A DNA stretch of 64,000 bases from Quercus robur (lineage: Eukaryota > Streptophyta > Magnoliopsida > Fagales > Fagaceae). This document shows, piece by piece, positions 11,411 through 23,039 of the stretch (its first letter is position 1; the number at the start of each line of letters is the position of its first letter). The stretch spans positions 17,769,656 to 17,833,655 of the forward strand of contig NC_065538.1 of assembly GCF_932294415.1 (NCBI RefSeq), read 5' to 3'. The position numbers and the translations under genes were made by a program. Below the pieces are notes generated by a model, which saw nothing but the letters and a program-made list of their open reading frames with translations, was not told the origin of the DNA and did not search any database.

Positions 11411-11826
11411 TCCTCTCTTGGTCAAAACTTCGGGTCTTAGTATAGGAAATTGACTGATTTGGTTCCATGGATATTTGAGTTGTGAAATTAAAATTGGCTG
11501 AGAAAGAGTAGGTTGCAAAGAAAGCATGTGTTTAAGTATGACTTGGAGACAATCCTTTTGGGTTTCCTAGATTCGATGGCTTGAAAAAAGAAAAAAAAAA
11601 AAAAAAAAAAAAGGGGAACACAGACCGAGACCTGAAAAACTGAGTAATTAGGGTTTGGTTCAGTCCCTGGAGAAATCTGGTTCGATTTTCTCTATTCGGT
11701 ATGGTTTTCGGTATGGTTGGATCCTCTCCAAGATTTTTCGCTCAAAACTGAACCAACAAACAATTGATTTTGGTATTTGCTTTTTGTCCACACGTGAGTA
11801 GACGGTGGCTTATTAAACGGCACTGG

Positions 11827-13015
11827 CAGAAGCAGCAATCGGACGCACATGTGAAGTTCAGGTGATAAATTTGATAAAATAAAAGTTTAAAGCGTGTCGA
11901 AGCAACAAGCCAAAGATTAGGATGGTGTTAGAACATTTTTCCCTACCAAATGTTTGGGTGTTTGGGTCGGATCCAACATTTCAGGTACTGGTCAGAGTTG
12001 TCAGGGTCTGGGGACTCCGATTGGTCCAAATTTTTTAACTTCCTTAAAATTTTCGTAATTTTTTTTTGGGGGCCTTTTTTAGCCCAAATTAAGGGGTTTA
12101 GCAGTTTTATAAATCACTTGGATTCAGATTTTTTGAATCTCCTATACATTTTAGATTGGGCCTCTTTTTTACGTAATTTATTTTAAAATAGGCCTTAACT
12201 TATATTAAGAACTACACTATATTTGTTGGCATCCAGGACATACAAATCAATCCCAATACAATCTTTCTGTTTCTCTTTTTTTTTTTTTTTTTTGCTGAAA
12301 CAATCTTTCTGTTATGTTTATTTTCTGTAATTAATTTGTGTGAAACAGAAAATAACAGAATAACACAACAGATTACACAAAAAAGCCTCTTTTTACCACA
12401 TGTGATCTCTTAAACAACACAATAGAAGCACCTGGGCAGTACATATCAATCCAAATATATAGGTGCCATTTGGATTCAGCGTTTTCCGCGGAATCCAGCT
12501 GCGTTTTTCCACTTTTTTTTTTTTTTTTTTTTTCCTCACTTCACGCATTTCAGGGGGACACAAGTACTGTAGCAGTACTGTAATAACACTGTTTATCACT
12601 GTTTACGCACTAGAAAATATTTAAAAAAATCTCACAATACTATTCACATATTTAAAAATTATTTTGTTACAATAATTTCAGTTTTCAACAACAATAAATT
12701 CAATCCAAACGGATCCACAATCTCTTCCACATTAAACACAAAAAATAAACATAACAAAATAGACTAAATTTGGACGAAATAGCACAACACGACACACACA
12801 AAACCTAATTTTACCAGTGGTGATCTGTTAACAACACAATATGCACCTAGGCAGTAAGCCAGTAGCTCAACACAAGTAGGCATAAAAGCCAATCTTAACA
12901 CCTATTAAACCTGCCAATCACACAACAAATAATATTTCCAGCATCAAATAAATCACAACAGCTAGCATAAGAAACTGATAATAGCATACTGCAATATTTC
13001 CATATCTGGATATAT
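11827..13015. repeat. Segmental duplication, copy 2
   Basis: It aligns with 1-930 as described there. Copy 2 also holds a poly-T insertion at about 12276-12292, an inverted 44-bp block at 12307-12350 and a MITE at 12462-12716. The similarity ends near 13015, where copy 1 turns into a MITE. Confidence 0.75.
12462..12716. mobile_element. MITE with a filled/empty site pair in the window
   Basis: It begins ggtgccatttggattc and ends caatccaaacggatcc, an imperfect terminal inverted repeat. The interior carries 'aaaattattttgttacaata', which is the inverse of a phrase in the 934-1217 element. The other duplicate has an uninterrupted sequence at about 636, which is the empty site. This directly supports insertion after the duplication. 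It has no coding capacity. Confidence 0.75.
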
Positions 13016-15283
13016 AATAGTAACCATAGAGGCAGTTACTGCAAGTTTGTAAGGCAGTAAAGCTAGTTATACAAAGTTCCTAGCAATATAATTAGTTACA
13101 ACTATGAAATACAACAGTTATTATCAGATAATAGCTTTTCCAAAGCATTGACTGGCAACTGCTCTTTAGTTAATAATGTCTATAGCATATAGAAAAATAA
13201 AACCTATGGAGTAAGATTTTTTTTTTTTTCTCCTATGAGCATTAAGAGTATTTTTTTTTTTTTGGGGGGGGGGAGGGGGGGGGGGTGTTTCCAAAAGGCT
13301 GCTTCCTTTCCAAAATGAATGACCTTCCTACAATAGACAAAAAGATATTTAACAAATAATATATTAGTACCAAGTACAAAACCAATTAGTAAGGACATTA
13401 AGTTAATAACAGTATGAGACTAAAGGCAGTAACCTACCAAGTCAATCAATACAAATTAAGGGACGTTTGCCTAAGCTAGGACTTGCTGCTGCACTTCCTG
13501 TTGCTTGTTGATTTATAACTAGAAATGAAAAAAAAAAAAAAAAAAACAATAGTTTAAATTTTGTTTGAATACATGAGACATTTAATAAAACTCAATAAAA
13601 AAAAAGTTTTAGAATTTAAACATATTCCTCGCTCAAACACAAACAGTAACAGTATCCTACTTGTGCAGGGAAAAAAAAAACACACAAATCAAAACTAATA
13701 TAAACTGAACAAAAAATAAAAAGCTCAAATACACAAATGAAAAACTAAACTAAACTAAATTTTTTTTTTTAAAAAGGTCAAATACAAACAGTAGCAATAT
13801 CCTACTTATGCACCCAAAAAATAAAAAATAAAAACACAAGACTAAATTAAACTTTTTAATAAAAAAGGCTCAAATACAAACAGTATGAGACTTGAAATTT
13901 CATTAAATAATAAAAGCAAAAACAATGATGCTCAAAATTTATCAAACAACAACAGCAACCCTAACAGCAGAAGAAACATCAAACAACAGCATTAAAACAA
14001 TTTATAATGAAACCAAAGAACATATGAATCTCCCTCACTAAATGGTTTAGGGAGTCAATCTAATCTACATAAAATAATTTGTTACAGTTAATAATTACAA
14101 CTAAACATAGGATATGATTTACATTGCATATTACACCAGATTGGTCTATTTTTCATATCAGGCATAAAGTCAAACCAAAAGAAGAACAAAATCCCAACTT
14201 TAAAAACTAAACACAAAGTAAAACAAAAATCATAATTGGGTGTTGGAGTTTCGTTTTTGAAGACAGAAAACCCAACTTGGAGCCTTGGACAACTGTCAAT
14301 CCAAAATAAAATTGAAAAATATTAATAAAAAAAAAATGAACAATGAACAAAAGTAAAATGGTTAGGGTATCAAGTTTTTTCAGTTAAATTTTCAAATTAT
14401 AAATCTTTGGGTTTATTTGAATTTAACAATTGATTTCCATAACAAATGAAACCAATGAGAGACTCACAAAGAGAGAGATGAGAACTGAGGCGAAAAGCCA
14501 AAGATTGAATAGAAGAGAGCAGAGGCATAAGGGTTTGAGAGAGTGGTGAGAACTGAGAAGACCGAAGAAGTCAGGGAAGTCTGAAGAGGAAGCGTGAAAC
14601 TGTGAGACTGAAGTGAAGAGATTAGAGGCAGTGAGAGATCAAATCAAAAGTCTAATATTTAATTTTGACCGTTCGATTTTTGTCATGATTCTAATTTTAA
14701 CGAATGATTTACAAATAGGGTACCTGTACCGATTGAATCACTGCTCTATAATCTGTAGCCACTAATCTTCAAACGTGGATTTTAAATTTTGATTTGATAT
14801 AAACGTTGGATTTGTAAATTGGGAAGTTGTGCAACAAAAAGCAGACATTTGATTTGGCTTATATACTGACATACGTTTCCCAGAGCCAGAGGCCAGAACA
14901 GATGGGCTGTACTAATAATTCGGTCGGTTCGAGTTTTAGGGTGAAATACTTTATAGACCGCCACCTAAACCGATCATTCGGTTCTTAATAATTATAACCC
15001 GTGACCAATCCATACTAGGATTCGGAGCAGCCCGTGGACCTTCGGTTCGGGCGGGTACAGACGGGCGGGTCGATTTGAACGGATCGCTGGACAACCCTAA
15101 TTAACAAACACTAGCCACAGATTTTTTGTCTTATACTTTAATATGAGGTACAAAATGTAGGTGTGCTAGAGAGAGAAATATATATATAAAAATTTATGGG
15201 AATATATAATATAGAATATATAATTGGTACATAAAAATCGTGGGAATTTGGTTATAGACAGAGAGAGAAAAGATTCTAATTCC

Positions 15284-15315
<32 letters not shown>

Positions 15316-15754
15316 CGCTGAATAAGAAAGATAAAAGGTTAAGCTAATAAAAAAATGATCAAGATAATTTGGTGGGTTAATTTTAGATGGCCTTGGTCTT
15401 AAAACTAATGGTTGACCAATTTAATCGCTATTCATTTATTTATTTTTTTTTAAAAAAATTCCTTCCATTAATCACTGTCTTTAGGGATAGGATAAAGAAA
15501 TTCAGGAAGTTAAACAAGAAACATTTGTTTTATGATATAAATGAAAACAGAAAATGAAATTTGGTTTTTCATTCTTTTTTTCCTTTTTTTAATATCCAAT
15601 AAAATTATTAGATGGAGTTTAAAATTTTTGCTCATCTGAAAAAAAAAAAAAAAAAAAAAAAATTGTTGCTGATCTGTTAGCCAAATTGGCATTCTGTACT
15701 TGTTTTAATGGTCCCTAAATTAGTGGGGCTATTTTAGGCCATAATGATGAGATG
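13016..15754. other. Non-coding stretch, homopolymer-rich
   Basis: It contains poly-T followed by a G run at 13252-13286, several poly-A tracts, A-rich sequence with recurring 'caaatacaaacagta' phrases (around 13640-13890), and a purine-rich patch at 14460-14640. From 14930 to 15090 a GC-richer patch with 'ttcggttcggg' phrases resembles the interior of old plant DNA transposons. No gene could be supported. Confidence 0.4.
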
Positions 15755-15965
15755 TCGAGAACTTGAATATAAATCTCTGTATCACTTTTCGTGTACTACT
15801 CTATTTTCTACCAATTACTAATTGCCATGTTTTGATTTTACTTTCCTTATAAAATAACTAAAGTTTAAAATGGAAAGCAGTTATACACATGGTAAGTGGT
15901 GATTGATGAAGCATAGAGTGATACACGAAAAGTGGTACAGAGGATTTGCATTCCGAGAACCAACC
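15755..15965. repeat. Imperfect foldback (inverted repeat)
   Basis: The arm at about 15755-15830 (containing tatcacttttcgtgtactac) pairs with 15885-15965 (containing gatacacgaaaagtggtac) read in reverse. The arms are about 75-80 bp with a loop of roughly 55-60 bp. It is non-coding and could be a degraded foldback element. Confidence 0.55.
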
Positions 15966-18055
15966 TCATAATCAAAGATCTTCATAGTTTCTACCATGTT
16001 TTTGTTTATTGTTTTTCCCTTGAGGAAAAAAAAAAACATTATTGAATTGGAAATTATATGGAAAAATAGATTGATCCAATGACAGTAGCAGAAGAGCAAA
16101 CTCATACCTTTGTTTTGTTTTTTTGAATAATATGCATGGACTCATTTCCTTTTCTATTTCTCTAAGCTAGAACAAAACAGATTGGAGTGGGGTAGGATGG
16201 GGGTGGAATGTACTAATTCGTGGATTGGTTTGTAAATGAACCAAGTTGACTTTAAAAAAAAAAAAAAAAGTAATAACACTTCCCTTCCTTGAGTTTTGAG
16301 GTTTGAAGTAATTAACACTTCCTCTTTATTTATATTAATAACAAAATATTTAAAACTTCTTTAAGATTTTCTTTATAAATTTAGAATAAAAATACAAAAT
16401 TTATCAAGTACCAAAATATTTGCAACGACAAATCTCTTTATAACTCATTAAGAAAAAAGGGGGGAAAAAGAAAAATTTATTACTTAATATTTTAAATTAC
16501 ACTTTAATTTAAAATTTAAAAATAAGGGCTTTTAATTTTGGAAACCTACCCTTAAGCACCAAGCTAGTACACAATATTTTAATAGTAATTTAACAAAGTT
16601 TGATTAAAGATGTAAAGGGGAAAGTGTTTTTTCCCTTTAAGTTTGGGGTGAAGTGGAGTGAAGTGTCATTTCTCCAAACTTCAAGAAAGGAGAATGTAAT
16701 TACCCCTAAAAAAATGTGTATATTTGTTAATTTATTAAATACGTTAAGTTCAGGTTCAAGTTAAAGCTTGACTATTAAATAATTTAAATTCAAACATAAT
16801 AGTATATTCATGAACGAAGTATTGAATATCAAAATATGAGACTCAATCTAATATATATAATATTATATGTTTGTATGGGTATATAATAGATTTGAAATTT
16901 TAGATTTTGGCTAATGCCATTACCTTCACATCTATTAAATTATGCCATAAAAGTCATAACAATAACATAGAGCCTAATTGCTAACAATATAACATGGTTG
17001 TGGCTTTATCGTGGCCATAATTGCTAACTGCCTAATAAGTAAACAAATGGATGGTATAGAGCCTAACACGCTCAAAAGTTAGCCTTCATAAATCTTTGTG
17101 TACTAATCTATAATTGCATCGTAGAAACTAAAATGAAGAAATAAAGACATCCTTATTATGAAAGTAGGTTCGCTGCAAGACTATTTTGTGTTAGAAAGAA
17201 AGATATCAAATGTGACTTTTTAAGGGAAAAAAAAATGATTTATTATTGCATACGAAAATGTTACACATTTAATTCTTTGAGAAGATAGTTACAAATAGAA
17301 GCACATAGCAATGCCACTTCTATAATCTCAAGTATAAGGCACCTAAAACATGCATTATAGTTGATGGCATCTAAAACATACACTGTAGTTGTCACTTCGA
17401 ATCGATCACCCACCAAATACCACAACTGAATACATTATTGCATCACTTGGTTTCCCTTTAATCTCCAACCTGATTTACAATCATAACACGAGGGACTATG
17501 CATCAAGTAGTTCACCGCATTGGACATCATCAACATTCCAGATGAAAGCGAGTTAACAAAACAATTTCCACGGTTCTAATGAGTAGCATCCCATGCATGT
17601 CAGATGAGGATGATGAAAATAAAAAAGAGAAAATTAAATGCGTACTCCCAGAAGTTTCATGGCTATACACAAGTGACAGCACAAAAAAGCTTCAAATAAT
17701 CTAGAATAATACAAGTAAATGTTGGATGCAAATTATAGGCTCGAAATTGAAAACCAAGTTCACTGGTAATATAAATTTCTTGGTGTGCTACTGCTTCACA
17801 ATATTGTTTCTTGAACTCCATGATATACTACAGTTATGTGCCTATGATATGTTAATGGAGCTTCATCAATCAATACTGTTGTGTCTTAAATCAAGCATAG
17901 AGATTTTCCATTTCGCACTTTGGAGCTCTGTCATTCGACTGTGTAGAGCTTTATCAATAAGCTGTACCTGTACCAGAATGTAAGAAAGGGCTTTCCGAAG
18001 TATATCCTTGCGCTTATTAAAATAACGGGAAAAATAGTTAAAAGTACTCATAAGC
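15966..18055. other. Non-coding stretch
   Basis: Around 16265-16330 and 16610-16700 are 'cacttcc...' and 'aagtgt...acttcaagaa' phrases that resemble the two ends of a small MULE, but they are too degraded to call. From 17240 to 18055 the base composition is more balanced and a 65-residue minus-strand frame ends at 17866. It matches nothing I recognise. Confidence 0.35.
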
Positions 18056-18225
18056 AAAGCCAATAAACGAGGATGGTATGAGTGCCCTCATGCTCTGTGC
18101 ATGTAGCGGCAGTGGTAGTCTTGCGTTTCTCCTTATGCAAGAGTTTTAGTGGCCTCCTATGTACAATGAGGTCAGTGTAGGTAACCCCTTTCAACGGAAT
18201 AGAGAGTGGGTTTTATTCACGAAGA

Positions 18226-19029
18226 ATGGCAGACGAGCTGGAAGAACTTTGGAGTAAGTTAACTTTTACGGAAAAAGAGGGAGAGGATATAGAACTAGGA
18301 TGCGAGAGCACAAGGGCGGCGAGGGAGATCGGAAAAAATTGTTTAGTGATGAAGATACTCACGCAGCGCTTCTTTGTCCTAGACGCACTCCGAAAACACT
18401 TGAAGATGCTATGGAAACCAAACAGGGGTTTATGGATATCGAAAATAGAAGGGGAAATGTTCCTGGTGGAGTTTGGAGACGGTAGGGACAAAAAACGAAT
18501 CTTAGAGGTGTGTCCTTGGAGCTATGAGAAACAACTTGTACTTTTATAGGAGTTTGAGGGTGAAAAAGTTCCAAAGGAAATCACTATGAAGTGGACTCCT
18601 TTTTGGGTGCAAATATACAACCTCCCTCTGATGAACATGACTCGAGAATCCGGTCTGGAGATGGGTGGAAAAATTGGTAGGGTGCTTGATGTGGATGTGC
18701 CTGAGAAGGGTGTTCAGTGTGGTAAGTACCTGCGGGTGAGGGTCAGTGTTGACGTCACGAAAAAGCTGGTCAGGGAGAAGAAAGTAACCATCGAAGGAGG
18801 AGAAGTCAAATGGGTTTTCTTCAAATACGAACGGTTACCTAACTTCTATTACCAGTGTGGGAGATTGGATCATGGCGTGAAGGAATGTAAGGAAAGAGCA
18901 AGTACGGAAAACAAAGCAGGTGATGAGGGAATGCAATACGAAGCTTGGCTTAGAGGTGAACTAGGGAGAAGGGGAGGTTGGGAGCAAGGAAGAATGGGGG
19001 CGTCATTAGAAATGACAAAGGACAGATGA
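18226..19029 (+). pseudogene. LINE ORF1 (DUF4283 and CCHC knuckle), one in-frame stop
   Basis: The frame starts at ATG 18226 (MADELEELWSKLTFTEKEGE). A DUF4283-like RNA-binding region follows (FGDGRDKKRILEVCPWSYEK), then a WTPFWVQIYNLPLMNM segment typical of plant L1 ORF1. A zinc knuckle with cysteines in YQCGRLDHGVKEC lies near 18850-18890. A TAG at 18547-18549 breaks the frame once, and the same frame continues on both sides of it. The frame ends soon after it reaches RNase H-derived sequence, at about 18975-19029. In intact plant L1 elements ORF1 binds the element RNA. Confidence 0.85.
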
Positions 19030-19424
19030 TGGGGGCTTTATGTAAGAAGGTAGCTATGCCTTGGGGAGCCTTAGAAGCCGAAGCAAAAGCTGCTGAAACA
19101 GGTATTTTGTTAGCTTGGGACCTGGGATTGAGGGACATTGTGGTGGAAGGGGACTTTCAGCTGGTGATGCTTGCGCTGAAAGTTTCTGTATTCCCAGCTT
19201 CGGTCATCCAAAAGGTTGTTGAAGGCTCACAGAGGTGCCTAAGCCACTTCAAGACATGGAGGGCTAATCACGTCAACAGAAATAACAATAGGGCTGCTCA
19301 CTTACTTGCTAGGAATGCTTTGCATGTTGTTGATTGTGTAATATGGGTGGAGGATACTCCCCCTGTTGTTGAACTCCAAATTCAAAATGATGTAATTTCA
19401 ATGGACCTTGGTCCGTATCAATGA
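18978..19424 (+). pseudogene. LINE C-terminal RNase H domain fused behind ORF1
   Basis: In a different frame from ORF1, about 148 codons encode an RNase H-like domain of the kind at the C-terminus of plant L1 ORF2. Landmarks are GGVIRNDKGQ, the acidic ALEAEAKAAETGILLAWDLG segment, VVEGDF and, near the end, RNNNRAAHLLAR. It overlaps the end of ORF1 by about 50 nt out of frame, has no ATG of its own at the start of the domain, and lacks the first catalytic segment. It should be inactive. Confidence 0.8.
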
Positions 19425-19719
19425 ATCTAGTTAATATGTTGGCAATCAAAAAAAAAAAAAAAAAAAAAGCCAATAAACGAAAATTTCCAAACTAATGGGG
19501 CATTTAGGCAATTCTTAGGAAAGTGTGAACCACAAAAGAATTTTGATGAAATTCTCCGCCCCAAATTTTGTGCAAGTGTAAAGAATATAAAAGGATAATT
19601 CCAACGTTTAAGCACTTCTAAACTTCATTGAACAATTGATCGGGTGCTTTCACCATTAAATGTTTTGAAAACCATATTGAACATCGTGATAAATTTTCCC
19701 AACATTGGATGTAATTTTT

Positions 19720-20022
19720 ATTTTTTATTTTTTTTATAAGCTCCAATGATATATATTAAAAGGAACGATGTACATGGGGACAATCTGCAACAAGAGGGAC
19801 TGAAGAGCCACAGGCAGATTGTCATTATTTAAACATAAAGGCAAGTTAGAGTTCATAGTAATTCTGGTTGCTATGTGGGCAGCGGAGTTACCAGATCTTC
19901 TAACCCAAGACAAAGAGCACCTATTAAAAGAAAAAGCTAAGCTAAGGACATTACTTAAAACAGTGCTAATGGACCAATCTGGACACACAGACGAGGAGGG
20001 TGGGTCAATGTTGTGTACGTAA
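19720..20022 (-). mobile_element. 5'-truncated LINE fragment (RNase H end)
   Basis: Read on the minus strand, the sequence encodes the tail of another LINE RNase H domain (SLSWVRRSGNSAAHIATRI), then a short 3' region and an A-rich tail (the T-rich tract at 19718-19737). Only the last 85 or so residues remain. It is a separate insertion from the LINE at 18071-19468, in opposite orientation. Confidence 0.65.
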
Positions 20023-20514
20023 CATTATTCCAAAATTAATTTTGCCACCAAAATTAATCCTTAATCCCTTTTATAGAATTAAAAAGAAAAAGCTTAAATA
20101 ACAACAACAAATATTAGCCCAAATAACAACAAACATAAACCAAACAATATCAAGTGATCAACAAACGTAAACCAAGAGCAATTTGCTATACAGAGTTTAT
20201 TGAAAAGACTATAATATATTCATGGCCAGTTACTTCTTCCGACTAATCTCAATGCTAATTATAAGAGCCCTTCCATAAAAAATAATTAAATAAAAAATTA
20301 TAAGAGCCCAATGTGAAAGTACTAGGTTTGAATAATTTTTTTTTAGATGTTTAAATAATTTCTGATATATTCTTCGTTAATGTATACTTATAAACCTACG
20401 TAGACAATTTAATATAATTAGAATTCAAAATTAACTTTTTTAATTAAAAGTTAGAAAATTCAAAAAAGGCAAATTCAAAGTCTTTCTTTCTTTTCTTTTC
20501 TTCTTCGTCTTATT
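20023..20514. other. Non-coding AT-rich stretch
   Basis: No gene or element was recognised. A pyrimidine-rich run at about 20480-20510 directly precedes the solo LTR. Confidence 0.4.
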
Positions 20515-20519
20515 ATTAT

Positions 20520-21253
20520 TGTGGGGATCGGCCCAGAATAATAGGTTGACTGGGCCCTGGGCCCGTCCGAGGAAACATCGCGGCCCAGAATCCTTATTTA
20601 GGCCCACTGGGGTAAAGAGAATATGTCCAAGGAGGAATTCCTCCTCGGACACTGCAAAATCCAGATCGAAGGTGCGTCCCAGCCACCGTAGTCTATTCCT
20701 CGAATACGCAAAAAGGAAGGAGACCCAAATTATCTCAGCAAAGGCTGCCACAACCACATTAAATGTATCACAACTACTCTCCTAGCCGCATTAATGAAGA
20801 GAAGACCCCTAAACAGTGTTACCTTGACCACTGCAACTCACAAAGAATTGATAAGGGTGTCTGATGGGACATGTGCTCAAGTGGGGGTTTGGATGATCAA
20901 CAAGTGTAAAGCCCATATGATAGGGGAGGACCTATATAATATGTAAAAGTCCCCCAAGAGAAGGGGACGAGAGACGGAGAAAAAGGGAGGAGAGAACACT
21001 GTAGAGAAATTTTATTTGCATGAATTTGTGCTCATTAATCAAGTTTGAGACCTGATCATTTGAGAAGGATTTCTCTTCACTGCTATATCCTTTTGTTTTT
21101 GTTTCCGTACCCCCTGAGCCCATGCAACAAATCGTTTAAGCTAACTGAAACCAAATTCTTTAACCCATACTCTACAAAAAATTCATTGTGTGGGACCTTT
21201 TGGGTCAAGACCTGACCAGCAAAGATCGGGTCAACTAAAACCGTGTCCCGACA
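20520..21253 (+). mobile_element. Solo LTR, 734 bp, with 5-bp target duplication
   Basis: It begins TGTGGGGATCGGCCCAG and ends GTGTCCCGACA. It is flanked by ATTAT at 20515-20519 and 21254-21258; because the site is an ATT repeat, the exact register is uncertain. A TATA-like stretch (ctatataatatg) lies near 20930. No internal region is present. The GC-rich GGCCC-type LTR suggests a Gypsy-type origin, which I infer and cannot show. Confidence 0.8.
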
Positions 21254-23039
21254 ATTATTATTATTATGATTTTTTGCTGCTTTGTAGGAGGAGGAGGGGG
21301 GGGGGGGGGGGGGGGGTGGTTCCATGAAATTGTATTCGTCGATTAGGCGATTGTAATTATTTGATGCGGGTCATCGTAAGTCCTATTTTGTTGGCTGGAA
21401 GGCTCAGTTTGTTAATAGAAATTATAACATGGCAGCCCTCTTTTGCGCACAATGGGCAAGCTTTTGTATCATTTTTGGGCCTGAACCCATTTGAAATCTT
21501 TTTAGTGCTATTGTTAAAGCCATATATGAAGATGGGTGAAGGCCCAATTCCCATTGTTTTGCTTTGATTGTTGCGTCTAATAAAAGTATTCTGTATTCAT
21601 TCAACCAAAAAAAAGGAATTCCATTGTTACTAGGTATTTGCACTGGAATCATTGTTACTACTTCACCTTATAGGGCCGAAAATTGCTTTTGTCTTCAAAT
21701 TGGGCCCATGCATGGATAATGTTAAGTTCCATCATCGCTTCATATTAGCACCAAAATGGGTTGGTACTTGGTCCTCTTTTAAGCCCACATCAAGGAGCAC
21801 AAAATTAGGATTAGGGTTTAAAAAAAAAAATTTTATTTAGTTTATTTTATTAATCAATAATAAAAGCTTTATTTGGTTTATTTTATTTTATTTTCATATA
21901 ATTTTACTTTTATCTAATTTATTTTTAAACTAAACAAGTAAAAAAACTACTACTAAAACTATTTCAAAAGACACTTATTATTTGTCATAAATGTTAATTA
22001 AATCAATAAAATAAATAAATTACGACTTTTTAAATCCATTCCAAATTGAACGAGTTGAATTAGCGAGTTGGAGAAAGCAAACCTGAGATGATATATGCTA
22101 GTATTTCTGTAAGCAATGCTCTCTGGACTTCTTTTATTAACATACGTGCTCATGCAATATATCTATTATATACGGATCTCTTTCTTTTTTTTTTTTTTTT
22201 TTTTTCTTTTTTGGGCAACGTTTCAGATTATATCCCTGGATGTTGAGGAATAATAATTAAAATTAAATTAAATAATCTCTTTGTCATGTCCTCTGACACC
22301 TCTATCCTTATCAAATTGTAGTTTTCAAATGCTCCTCGTTGCAATTGCGATGTTTTAGTCTCATGCTATTAGTGCTTCGCAGAATCCACTTTCTTCTTTT
22401 GATTTCATTGATTTGAGTGAACCTAGCCTTTGTTCTCTTATCATGATTTTGGTTTTAAGTTTTGGTTGGAAGTGGGATTTAAACATGGTATTATTTGGCA
22501 GTGTCAATGTGAGGCAATGGTGTGACCTAGCTTGATTTAAGAAATTATTAAAACTAGCTAAATGGTCTATATTAGATTGGGGAAGCGTCCTACAGACGCG
22601 TAATGTATAATTTTATGTACAAATATAATGTTTTTATTGCCTATAAAATGCTCAGAAGTTTCTTATATATTCTTCGGATAATAATGCCAAAACTATTGTT
22701 CAGAATTATATACAGTGGTTCTTTTGAAAGTATTGTGCTAACTAGCACACTTAGCCTCAACTGTGGTATATGGAAATTTCACGCTAAAAGCACATGAATC
22801 ACAACTGGGTATAGGGTTCAATCGTTAACACTTTCCATGCAGCAAAAATAAAGAGAAAAGGGATACCATCAATCCATGACAAAGACAACTTCAAATCAGC
22901 AGCTGCTCAAATTGGATTGTGCTGCTAGTCACTCTGCTTATCCATCGTGGCTTCAAAATGGCTGTTCCCATTTACTAATGGTAACAAGATCTGTAGTTCT
23001 TCCTCTAGTCTTGATTTGGTATGCAGTCTTATCAGATTG
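21254..23039. other. Non-coding stretch with a poly-G run
   Basis: A poly-G run lies at 21295-21316, directly after the solo LTR. Poly-T occurs at 22185-22204. No supported gene was found. Confidence 0.4.

Larger units (their letters stand above)
5521..11943. mobile_element. Non-autonomous MULE interrupted by a Copia element
   Basis: The termini are long inverted repeats of about 115 bp: 5521-5635 on the left and 11829-11943 on the right, both starting GGGAAAAATG when read inward. With the inserted Copia element (6061-11410) and its target duplication removed, the MULE is about 1.07 kb. The interior has no transposase. It includes a poly-A tract at 5700-5720, and the sequence near 5995-6055 and 11411-11560 could be a captured host fragment that I do not recognise. 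No clean 9-bp target duplication is visible; sequence next to the right end may have been lost, because copy 1 at 118-134 holds extra bases there. Confidence 0.6.
18071..19468 (+). mobile_element. Internally deleted L1-type LINE with poly-A and target duplication
   Basis: The insertion is bracketed by a direct repeat of about 15 bp (AAAGCCAATAAACGA at 18056-18070 and again at about 19466-19480). It ends in a poly-A tract at 19448-19468. Both are signs of target-primed reverse transcription. The 1.4-kb body has a 5' leader of about 155 nt, an ORF1 with DUF4283-like and CCHC domains, and then directly the C-terminal RNase H domain. Endonuclease and reverse transcriptase are absent. Because the target duplication encloses the whole shortened body, the deletion probably predates or accompanied insertion. 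The copy must have been moved by another LINE. Confidence 0.85.

Noticed and set aside
16265-16700. Possible small MULE ends
   Set aside because: Only short, degraded similarity between the two ends, with no target duplication.
17866-19615. Minus-strand frames on both sides of the LINE, as if one host exon were split
   Set aside because: The frames do not agree across the LINE target duplication and neither encodes anything recognisable.
20440-20785. Frames of 88-105 codons on both strands
   Set aside because: They lie in the solo LTR at 20520-21253; GC-rich composition explains them.
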